A stretch of 6,017 bases of DNA from Clostridiaceae bacterium (GTDB taxonomy: Bacteria > Bacillota > Clostridia > Acetivibrionales > DTU013). The position numbers were made by a program, and so were the translations under genes. This document shows positions 1 through 5,104 of the stretch, one piece after another. Below the pieces are notes generated by a model that ran no database searches, had not been told where the DNA came from, and saw nothing but the letters and a program-made list of their open reading frames with translations. Every line of letters starts with the position of its first letter. The first letter of the stretch is position 1. The DNA lies in the NCBI GenBank assembly GCA_012799845.1, contig JAAZKL010000362.1:1-6017 (forward strand), in the 5' to 3' direction.

Positions 1-123
1 ATATGCCGTAGACTATATGCCGTAGACTATATGCCGAAGTCTTTATGCCGAAGCCCATATGCCGAGGTCTTTATTTCGTAGTCTTTATGTAGTCTTTATA
101 CCGAAGCATTTATGCTGAAGTCC
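1..123. repeat. Degenerate 14-bp tandem repeat array downstream of murC
   Basis: Nine consecutive units fit a 14-bp period: 1-14, 15-28, 29-42, 43-56, 57-70, 71-84, 85-95 (a unit lacking 3 bp), 96-109 and 110-123. The consensus is close to WTATGCCGAAGTCT; the first two units are identical and divergence rises towards murC. The array begins at the window edge, so it may continue to the left. Because 14 is not a multiple of 3 and units contain TAG, it is not coding on either strand as a whole. It follows the 3' end of murC. Nothing shows a function. I see no convincing intrinsic terminator for murC between it and the array (124-163). Confidence 0.85.
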
Positions 124-163
124 TTATATCAATGGACATGCAACGGCAGCATAAGAGGTGACA

Positions 164-1573
164 TCAACTCACGGCGAGTTTCTTCCTCGCCTCGAGAAAC
201 ATGTCCCCGACCTTGTATACGTCTCCGGCTCCCATGGTAATGACCAGGTCCCCGGAGCTCACGTTTTTGTCAAGGAGTTCCACGATGCTGTCAAAATCCT
301 TGATATAAACCGCTTTTTTCCCCCTGCGTGCGATTTTTTCAGCAAGCGTCGACGAATGCACTTCTCCGGTATCTGTTTCGCGGGCTGCATATATATCGGT
401 CAGTATGACAAAATCCGCATTGTCGAATGATCTGGTGAAGTCATCCATAAGGCCTATGGTCCTGGAATACGTATGGGGCTGGAACACGCACCATATACGT
501 GAGTGATTGTACTTGGCCGCGGCTTTCAACGTAGCGGCGATCTCTGAGGGGTGATGGGCATAGTCGTCCACGACCGTTATGCCTTCGCTGACTCCTTTTA
601 TTTCGAATCTCCTGCATGTGCCGGTGAATTTCAGCAATGCCTTTGCTGCCGATGAAACGCTGCAGCCTGCCAGACTGCATGCCGCTATTGCTGCGAGAGA
701 ATTGCTCACATTATGTATCCCGGGCACCTTCAATCTAATCTCTGTTGCGGGATTGCCCATGTAAAGCAAAGTGTAGGATGCGCAGCCCATATCGTCGAAT
801 TCGATATTTGAAGCGCTCCATGTATTGCTGCTGTCATTTATCCCGAATGTCGTTATGTCGCATGAAATTCCGTTGAGTGCATCGAGAGCTATTTCGTCGT
901 CGCCGTTTACAACGATATGCCCGTTTCCTGGGACAAGCCCGGCAAAGCTGTGGAATGCTCTTTTGACCTCGTCTATATTTTTGAAATAATCCACATGATC
1001 ATATTCCACATTCAGGATAACAGCCACACGTGGATAAAACTTCAGGAAGCTTCCTGAATATTCACAGGCTTCCGCCACGAAATACTCGCTTCCCCCTATC
1101 CTGGTACTGCCGCCAATTGCAGCAAGCTCGCCGCCGATATGGATTGTCGGATCCAGGCCCTCTTCCAGCATTATCATCGATATCATCGATGTTGTCGTAG
1201 TTTTGCCGTGAGTTCCGGACACAGCAAAACTCATTGGATACTTCTTCATCAGTTCGCCCAGCAGCGTGGCCCTGTCGATGCACGGGATCCCTGCCCTGGA
1301 TGCGGTAATGAGTTCTATATTGTCCGGTCTGACTGCAGCGGTATATACAAGCAGATCAGCTCCGGCCACATTTTCGGCGTAATGGCCTATTGTTACCCTT
1401 ATTCCTGCTTTCTCCAGCTTTTGAAGGACCGGGGACGGTCTTTCGTCCGAACCGGTAACTATGTACCCCTGATATACAAGTATCTCGGCTAGCCCGCTCA
1501 TGCTTGCGCCGCCGATCCCTGTCAGGTGCACCCTCTTTATGTTGCTGGAACTCAAAAGTTCGTCTGCGTTCAA
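164..1573 (-). CDS. murC: UDP-N-acetylmuramate--L-alanine ligase (MurC)
   Basis: Cytoplasmic ATP-dependent Mur ligase that adds L-alanine to UDP-N-acetylmuramate, the first amino acid of the peptidoglycan stem peptide. I choose the TTG at 1573, giving 469 residues, because AGGAG (1586-1582) lies 8 nt upstream; a longer frame opens at TTG 1618 but has no good ribosome site and would add 15 atypical residues. Seen in order (469-aa numbering): N-terminal Rossmann-like UDP-binding motif GIGG (19-22) followed by SMSGLAEIL; ATP P-loop GTHGKTTT (120-127); EACEYSGSF (168-176), characteristic of MurC; NVEYDH (188-193); CRRFE (320-324); DDYAHHPSE (336-344), the MurC C-terminal signature; QPHTYSRT (365-372); GAGD (448-451). 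All three Mur ligase domains are present and the length suits the family (about 450-460). Nothing looks broken. It is divergent from purR across a repeat-filled spacer. Assignment is firm; only the start is open. Confidence 0.97.
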   Translation of the reverse strand: MNADELLSSSNIKRVHLTGIGGASMSGLAEILVYQGYIVTGSDERPSPVLQKLEKAGIRVTIGHYAENVAGADLLVYTAAVRPDNIELITASRAGIPCIDRATLLGELMKKYPMSFAVSGTHGKTTTTSMISMIMLEEGLDPTIHIGGELAAIGGSTRIGGSEYFVAEACEYSGSFLKFYPRVAVILNVEYDHVDYFKNIDEVKRAFHSFAGLVPGNGHIVVNGDDEIALDALNGISCDITTFGINDSSNTWSASNIEFDDMGCASYTLLYMGNPATEIRLKVPGIHNVSNSLAAIAACSLAGCSVSSAAKALLKFTGTCRRFEIKGVSEGITVVDDYAHHPSEIAATLKAAAKYNHSRIWCVFQPHTYSRTIGLMDDFTRSFDNADFVILTDIYAARETDTGEVHSSTLAEKIARRGKKAVYIKDFDSIVELLDKNVSSGDLVITMGAGDVYKVGDMFLEARKKLAVS

Positions 1574-1602
1574 ATATAACACTCCTGACCTGTTGGTTTC
1601 GC

Positions 1603-1671
1603 TAAATAAATGATACAATAAATGCCTGTAAAAGTAAAATGGATATATCTAAGCGTTGACAGCCATCTCAA
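1603..1671 (-). promoter_or_regulatory. Candidate sigma-A promoters for murC
   Basis: Two weak candidates read towards murC on the minus strand. The nearer one is TTTACT (1638-1633), 17-bp spacer, TATCAT (1615-1610), placing transcription start near 1603 and a ~30-nt leader. The farther one is TTGAGA (1671-1666), 18-bp spacer, TATATC (1647-1642). Neither is perfect, and AT-rich DNA gives chance matches. Either would serve a leftward murC transcript. Confidence 0.35.
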
Positions 1672-1740
1672 ATAATATGCCATGCTGCCTGCGCCACATC
1701 ATGCTTACATGTTATTCTATTCTCTTTTTGATTTTTTTAT

Positions 1741-1945
1741 TTCACCAAACTATTATACATAATCATTTCACCTGGTTTATGTACATTGCTTCATCAGGCT
1801 GCTATATACAATACTTCACCAGGCTTATACACATTACCTCGCCAGGTTGGTTGCACATAATAACACCAGTACTATACGCAATATTTCACCAGGTTACGCA
1901 CCTCCAGGCAGTTGTACACACTTTACCTGCATTTTTGTCAGGTGG
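1741..1945. repeat. Degenerate 23-26 bp tandem repeat array
   Basis: Units begin with TTCACCAGG-like sequence at about 1741, 1767, 1790, 1815, 1838, 1862, 1885, 1900 (short) and 1922, giving spacings of 26, 23, 25, 23, 24, 23, 15 and 22. The consensus is about TTCACCAGGTT, 2-4 variable bases, then TATACACATTAC. The CACCAGG half is best conserved. It lies in the divergent spacer closer to murC. No stable protein, RNA gene or transposase is associated. Origin by slippage or unequal exchange is plausible but not shown. Confidence 0.75.
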
Positions 1946-2177
1946 TGTGATCAAATTTTCAGCTAAAGTCATTATTTCCCGGAATTTTATTGAATTATTA
2001 CCATAACTGGCGACATAAAATCACCTATACGCCATTATGGTTAATGAATATTCTCAATGCTGACAACTTAACTTGTATTTTTGCTCACTCGGCTGTTATT
2101 CCCTGAAATACCGACCGGTTTTCTGACTATGAAACCGGTTTGCACTAAATTTTACCTGCATTTTTGCTCATTCAGCG
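1922..2177. repeat. Three dispersed copies of an ACCTGCATTTTTG element
   Basis: TTTACCTGCATTTTTG occurs exactly at 1922-1937 and again at 2151-2166. A diverged copy, ACTTGTATTTTTGCTCACTC, lies at 2071-2090. The second and third resemble each other further downstream (TTTTTGCTCAYTC, 83 bp apart), while the first merges with the last unit of the 23-26 bp array. This suggests that decayed material related to that array extends well beyond its regular part. Confidence 0.6.
2114..2139. promoter_or_regulatory. ACCGGTTT/AAACCGGT inverted repeat
   Basis: ACCGGTTT (2114-2121) and AAACCGGT (2132-2139) are perfect 8-bp inverted arms around a 10-nt loop. Each arm contains the self-palindrome ACCGGT, so the site could be two half-operators for a DNA-binding protein or an RNA hairpin. 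No T-run follows, so it is not an intrinsic terminator. The regulator, if any, is unknown. Confidence 0.4.
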
Positions 2178-2244
2178 GCAATTAACCGTATGCTGGATGA
2201 ATACCGGCTTCATCTATTGTCTGATATATTCTCGATCAAAACTG

Positions 2245-2253
2245 TGATAGAAT
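2245..2253 (+). promoter_or_regulatory. Possible extended -10 promoter for purR
   Basis: TGTGATAGAAT contains TG (2245-2246), one base, then TAGAAT (2248-2253), an extended -10 form. There is no convincing -35 at 16-18 bp upstream. If used, transcription would start near 2260 and the purR leader would be about 470 nt and include the whole 26-bp array. Confidence 0.25.
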
Positions 2254-2400
2254 AAAAGTGTAATAAAATTGTACAGACTGTGAACGAAGCGGATTCCATA
2301 TGTCCCGGGATATACTCAGAAATGCAGGGGTCAGTTGGTTTTTGGGGACAGGCTTGTTATGCAGAGACCGGGTTCTATATGTTCCTGGATTCGGCTGAAT

Positions 2401-2710
2401 GAGAACTGTTCCTCCAGAGAGATCTGGGAGAACCGTTCCCATCTGGGGAAAACAGAAGAACTATCCGCAACTGGGGAACCGAAGAACTGTCCCGCAGAGA
2501 GATTGGAGAACTGTCCCTGTCGGAGGAACCAAGGAACTGTTCCCCCGGAGAAATGGAAGAACTGTCCCTGTCTGGGGAACCGAAGGACTATCCGCATCTT
2601 GGGAAAACCGAACGACCGTCCCCAGAGAGACTGGAGAACCGTTCCTTCGGACATATGGGAGGACCGTCCCCGTCTGGGGAAACCGGAGAACTGTCCCCCT
2701 GAAATTGGGC
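2401..2710. repeat. Twelve-unit ~26-bp array carrying GAACTGTCCC/GGGGACAGTTC motifs
   Basis: Units start at about 2401, 2428, 2456, 2482, 2506, 2532, 2557, 2583, 2611, 2634, 2659 and 2686. Each begins near GAGAACTGTCCC; on the minus strand this reads GGGGACAGTTCTC. The second half has two flavours: a form like TGGGGAACCGA and a form like AGAGAGAYTGGA. Units with the first flavour can fold as short hairpins, e.g. TTCCC/GGGAA at 2436-2450 and TCCCC/GGGGA in 2667-2680. Few stops occur, so long frames run through it on both strands, one of them in frame with purR; their repetitive content argues against real genes. The array ends about 20 bp before the purR start. Confidence 0.85.
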
Positions 2711-2730
2711 CGCTGAAAGAGAGTGATACT

Positions 2731-3546
2731 ATGGACAAGCTGAACAGGAACGAAAGGATATCAGTGCTGCAGAGGGTATTGTGCGAATCGCCCGGCAGGA
2801 TTTTTACCCTGGGCTATTTTACAGATATGCTCAACTGTGCCAAATCCTCGGTGAGCGAGGATATCGATATAATACGAAGTTCGTTGGAGAAGACCGGAAC
2901 AGGTACCATAGAAACGATACCGGGTGCATCAGGCGGAGTGCGGTATGTACCGCTGATGCAGGAAGATGATGTGCTGAAACTGGCAGAGAGGATGAGTGCG
3001 GAGCTTTCCGGGAAGGGAAGGATACTGCCTGGGGGTTATCTTTATATGCTCGATGTCATTTATGATCCGGCGAAAGTTTCTGAAGTGAGCAGGGTTTTCG
3101 CAGGTTATTTCAACAGCAGGGCTGTCGATTGCGTTATAACTGTGGAAACAAAAGGCATACCTCTCGCATTTATGACAGCGGCATATCTCAGCAAGCCTCT
3201 TGTGATAGCGCGCCGCAATATTGAAGCAACAGACGGGGCTTCGGTGAACATCAACTATGTTTCAGGCTCATCAGACAGGATACAGACCATGGTACTGCCT
3301 ATGCGGTCGCTGAAGCGCGGTTCACGGCTGCTTTTCATCGATGATTTCATGAAGGGCGGTGGAACGGCGAGAGGCATTTTGGAGATGGCAAGGCAGTTCG
3401 ACTGCCAGGTCGCCGGCGCGGGGGTTCTCATAGAAACAGCCATGCCTGCCAGAAATCTGCCTGTTGATTGCTTCTCGCTACTGACGCTTTATGGTGTCGA
3501 TGAAGCTGCGGGAATAACCGACATCAGGCCCAGTTCCCGGAATTAA
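2731..3546 (+). CDS. purR: PRPP-responsive purine operon repressor PurR
   Basis: Transcription factor of the Bacillus PurR type: a winged-helix DNA-binding domain fused to a phosphoribosyltransferase-like domain that binds PRPP, which releases the repressor from purine-gene control regions. The protein is 271 residues (B. subtilis about 285). Residues 1-73 form the winged helix (RNERISVLQRVLCESPGRIFTL at the start, then SSVSEDIDIIR). Residues 74-271 form the PRTase-like domain with VETKGIPLAF (138-147), NINYVSGSSDRIQTM (173-187) and the PRPP loop FIDDFMKGGGTARG (202-215). I choose ATG 2731 because it matches the family N-terminus (MDKLNRNERI) and has a weak AAGAGAG site (2717-2723) 7 nt upstream. 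The frame stays open to TTG 2335, but those 132 codons are translated repeat. prs, which makes the effector, lies downstream. Known PurR proteins also control their own operon; I find no convincing PurBox pair here. Confidence 0.95.
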   Translation: MDKLNRNERISVLQRVLCESPGRIFTLGYFTDMLNCAKSSVSEDIDIIRSSLEKTGTGTIETIPGASGGVRYVPLMQEDDVLKLAERMSAELSGKGRILPGGYLYMLDVIYDPAKVSEVSRVFAGYFNSRAVDCVITVETKGIPLAFMTAAYLSKPLVIARRNIEATDGASVNINYVSGSSDRIQTMVLPMRSLKRGSRLLFIDDFMKGGGTARGILEMARQFDCQVAGAGVLIETAMPARNLPVDCFSLLTLYGVDEAAGITDIRPSSRN

Positions 3547-3725
3547 GGTTCGCGGCATTGCGGTATCAAGCATCCAGACTCCCGGCATTGCGGTTCCGGG
3601 CAATGCGGACTCCGGTATCGCGCTCTCTGGCATTGGAATTCCAAGTGATGCGGACCTGGTACCGCGCTCTCCGCCATTACGCTCTCCGCCATTACGATCC
3701 CCGGCACCACGACCTCCCAAATCAC
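3547..3725. repeat. 15-bp tandem repeat array directly after purR
   Basis: Twelve units fit a 15-bp period (one of 14) starting at the first base after the purR TAA: 3547, 3562, 3577, 3592, 3607, 3622, 3637, 3652, 3666, 3681, 3696 and 3711. The consensus is about GGNCTCCGGCATTGC; units 3666-3680 and 3681-3695 are identical. GCATTGC (3585-3591) and GCAATGC (3600-3606) form an inverted pair with an 8-nt loop. A 15-bp period keeps frames open on both strands (pentapeptide-like translations), but there is no ribosome site and no recognisable protein. No normal terminator for purR is visible in or after it. Confidence 0.85.
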
Positions 3726-3841
3726 GGGCAACAGGCGGCAGAAAGATACGGCGGAAGAGGTCTGAGAGACACAGACATATGTCGTCATACGGCGACAGAC
3801 TAGCAATATTATTGCCAAAAAAACAAAAAGCAGATAAACAA
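3726..3841. other. Non-coding stretch between the array and the spoVG promoter
   Basis: I see no gene here. Two small hairpins are possible, TGTCG/CGACA (3780-3784 with 3793-3797) and GCAAT/ATTGC (3803-3807 with 3811-3815). Neither is followed by a T-run on the plus strand, so a purR terminator is not supported. The stretch becomes strongly A-rich from 3817 on. Confidence 0.5.
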
Positions 3842-3870
3842 GAAGGAAAATATCAATTTGTATAGAATAT
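3842..3870 (+). promoter_or_regulatory. Sigma-H type promoter of spoVG
   Basis: The sequence matches the Bacillus sigma-H consensus RNAGGAWWW-N11-RNNGAATWW at every defined position: GAAGGAAAA (3842-3850), 11 bp, ATAGAATAT (3862-3870). Transcription would begin near 3876, giving a ~32-nt leader before spoVG. Bacillus subtilis spoVG is a classic sigma-H gene, so site and gene agree. Start-site mapping would be needed for proof. Confidence 0.75.
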
Positions 3871-3907
3871 ATAAGATACACAATAATTTGGGAAGGTGGT
3901 AGCATAA

Positions 3908-4195
3908 ATGGAAATCACAGATGTCCGCATCAGGAAAATCGACGTTGAGGGGAAAATGAAGGCGGTCGTATCGGTAACTTTTGATAATGAGTTTGTGGTA
4001 CATGATATCAAAGTTATAGAGAGCCAGAACGGCATGTTCATAGCCATGCCCAGCAGAAAAACCCCCGACGGGGAATTCAAGGATATTGCGCATCCTATCA
4101 ATGCTGTCACACGAGAGAAAATTCAGAAAGCTATCCTGGACAAGTATGTTGCGACAACTGCCTCTACTGAAGAAACAACAGCTTCTGAAGAATAA
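3908..4195 (+). CDS. spoVG: Septation/sporulation regulator SpoVG
   Basis: Small nucleic-acid-binding regulator found across Firmicutes; in Bacillus it affects asymmetric septation and spore cortex formation, and in other genera it regulates virulence or envelope genes. The 95-residue length matches the family (about 85-100). Family-typical segments are visible: MEITDVRIRKI at the start, VSVTFDNEFVVHDIKVI (21-37), NGMFIAMPSRKTPDGEFKDI (41-60) and AHPINAVTREKIQ (61-73). The acidic, Thr/Ser/Glu-rich tail (82-95) is the variable part, as usual. ATG 3908 is supported by GGAAGGTGG (3891-3899) 8 nt upstream. It appears to be its own transcription unit: a sigma-H promoter precedes it and an intrinsic terminator follows. 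The presence of spoVG fits a spore-former but does not prove one, because some non-sporulating Firmicutes keep it. Confidence 0.97.
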   Translation: MEITDVRIRKIDVEGKMKAVVSVTFDNEFVVHDIKVIESQNGMFIAMPSRKTPDGEFKDIAHPINAVTREKIQKAILDKYVATTASTEETTASEE

Positions 4196-4203
4196 ACATA
4201 GGT

Positions 4204-4243
4204 AAAAGGGGCACTTTGTAAGAAGTGTCTTTTTTATTTTTTT
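4204..4243 (+). terminator. Intrinsic terminator after spoVG
   Basis: GGCACTT (4210-4216) pairs with AAGTGTC (4223-4229), one G-U included, around a 6-nt loop. It can extend outward through G-U and A-U pairs using AAAAGG before it. A T-rich run (4230-4243, interrupted by one A) follows. It lies 8 bp after the spoVG stop, so spoVG transcripts should mostly end before glmU. Confidence 0.85.
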
Positions 4244-4281
4244 GAGACAATCAGTTTTTTGAGATAATTGAGACAATCAAG

Positions 4282-4310
4282 TTGAAATGTCATATTAAAA
4301 ATGTGATAAT
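4282..4310 (+). promoter_or_regulatory. Sigma-A type promoter of glmU-prs
   Basis: TTGAAA (4282-4287), 17-bp spacer, GATAAT (4305-4310), with TG one base before the -10 (4302-4303). Each hexamer is 5/6 to consensus. Transcription would start near 4317, giving a ~41-nt leader. A second overlapping candidate is TTGAGA (4268-4273) with CATATT (4291-4296). Placed right after the spoVG terminator, it would give glmU, and possibly prs, vegetative expression independent of sigma-H. Confidence 0.6.
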
Positions 4311-4320
4311 AATATGCGGA

Positions 4321-4356
4321 CCTGAAAGGAATAGCACGCCTGAAAGGAATCGCATG
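4321..4356 (+). repeat. Tandem duplication of the glmU ribosome-binding segment
   Basis: An 18-bp unit, CCTGAAAGGAAT followed by AGCACG or CGCATG, occurs twice back to back (4321-4338 and 4339-4356, two mismatches). Each copy carries AAAGGA. The second copy's AAAGGA (4343-4348) is 9 nt from ATG 4358 and is the likely Shine-Dalgarno site. An out-of-frame ATG at 4354 lies 5 nt from it and could compete. Confidence 0.7.
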
Positions 4357-4357
4357 T

Positions 4358-5104
4358 ATGGAAAATGTAACAGCGCTGATCCTCGCGGCCGGCGAGGGGA
4401 AGAGGATGAAATCGGATAAGGCCAAGGTGCTGCATGAAGTCTGCGGGAAAGCCATGATCGAATGGGTATATGAGGCTGCCCGCGGCGCAGGTGTCGGGAA
4501 ATGCGTCATTATCGTAGGCCATAAGGCTGAACAGGTGATGGAGCACATGGGCTGCAGAGCCGAGTATGTGATGCAGGAGCAGCGCCTCGGGACAGGACAT
4601 GCTGTACAGCAGGCCCGGAGTTATATGGAAGACGGAGGGTACATCCTGATCCTTTATGGCGATACGCCGCTGATTACTTCAGACACGATAAATAAGGCAA
4701 TGGATCGCATCTGCAATGAAAAGCTCGATGCGGTGGTCATTTCCGCAGATGTGGAGGATCCGTCGGGTTACGGCCGCATAGTGAGGGACAGCAGCGGCAG
4801 TTTCAAAAGGATAGTTGAGCACCGTGACGCGAGTAAGGATGAAAAGAATATCAAGGAAATAAATTCAGGGATGTACATTTTTTCAGCAGAGAAACTGGCG
4901 GACGCGCTTCAGTTGTTGAAGAATGACAATGACCAGGGCGAGTATTACCTGACTGACACTTTGGAAATAATTCTTGCGAAAGGACATAAGGTCGGCGTAT
5001 ACAAGGTACAGGACAGTAATGAGGTGCTTGGCGCCAATGACCGTGAGCAGCTTGAAATGCTGGCCTCCATACTTGAGAGAAGGCTCAGAAGCAACAGTGA
5101 ATAA
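4358..5104 (+). CDS. glmU: Short GlmU: UDP-N-acetylglucosamine pyrophosphorylase domain only
   Basis: Nucleotidyltransferase that joins GlcNAc-1-phosphate and UTP to give UDP-GlcNAc, the precursor of peptidoglycan and teichoic acids. Visible motifs: LILAAGEGKRMKSDKAKVLH (8-27), the nucleotide-binding loop with catalytic Arg and Lys (AKVLH replaces the usual PKVLH); QEQRLGTGHAVQ (73-84); YGDTPLI (100-106), with the metal-binding Asp; YGRIVR (138-143); EINSGMY (167-173); QGEYYLTD (193-200); GANDREQL (226-233). It stops after the linker helix (ERRLR), at 248 residues, whereas typical GlmU has about 450-460 and carries a C-terminal left-handed beta-helix acetyltransferase. Only 221 bp separate its stop from prs, so that domain is absent here, not merely out of frame. 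It lies upstream of prs, as gcaD does in Bacillus. It may be a monofunctional GlmU or a specialised relative; glucosamine-1-phosphate acetylation would then need another enzyme or a second glmU. Confidence 0.88.
   Translation: MENVTALILAAGEGKRMKSDKAKVLHEVCGKAMIEWVYEAARGAGVGKCVIIVGHKAEQVMEHMGCRAEYVMQEQRLGTGHAVQQARSYMEDGGYILILYGDTPLITSDTINKAMDRICNEKLDAVVISADVEDPSGYGRIVRDSSGSFKRIVEHRDASKDEKNIKEINSGMYIFSAEKLADALQLLKNDNDQGEYYLTDTLEIILAKGHKVGVYKVQDSNEVLGANDREQLEMLASILERRLRSNSE

Larger units (their letters stand above)
1574..2400. other. Long murC-purR intergenic region without a credible gene
   Basis: More than 800 bp separate the murC start from the large array before purR. The only long open frame (1656-2006, plus) starts at a TTG with no ribosome site and simply reads through a tandem array, so I do not call it. 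The stretch holds the murC promoter candidates, the 23-26 bp array, three copies of an ACCTGCATTTTTG-type element, an ACCGGTTT inverted repeat and a possible purR promoter, each listed separately. Between about 2290 and 2400 there are scattered fragments resembling the next array, such as TTTTGGGGACAG at 2339-2350. Confidence 0.7.

Noticed and set aside
164..1618. Longer MurC form starting at TTG 1618
   Set aside because: The AGGAG site and family N-terminus favour TTG 1573, and the extra 15 residues contain that ribosome site and overlap the nearer candidate promoter region.
1656..2006. Open frame of 116 codons on the plus strand
   Set aside because: It starts at TTG without a ribosome site, reads through the 23-26 bp array and has no recognisable domain.
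2604..2616. PurBox-like AAAACCGAAC inside the array
   Set aside because: Only the first ten positions fit AWWWCCGAACWWT, no properly spaced inverted partner is seen, and CCGAA is part of the repeat unit.
2331..2738. Long open frames on both strands through the ~26-bp array (including 2399-2716 plus)
   Set aside because: Their length comes from a repeat poor in stop codons; translations are repetitive (RTVP- or RQGQF-like) and overlap the true purR start.
1..3725. CRISPR array
   Set aside because: Periods of 14, 15 and 23-26 bp with diverged units and no unique spacers of constant length, and no cas genes in the window.
3803..3815. GCAAT/ATTGC hairpin as a purR terminator
   Set aside because: The stem is only 5 bp and is followed by A residues, not T residues, on the coding strand.
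3478..3905. Minus-strand frames with pentapeptide-like repeats, and the plus-strand frame 3558-3803
   Set aside because: They are translations of the 15-bp array, overlap purR, and lack ribosome sites or family similarity.
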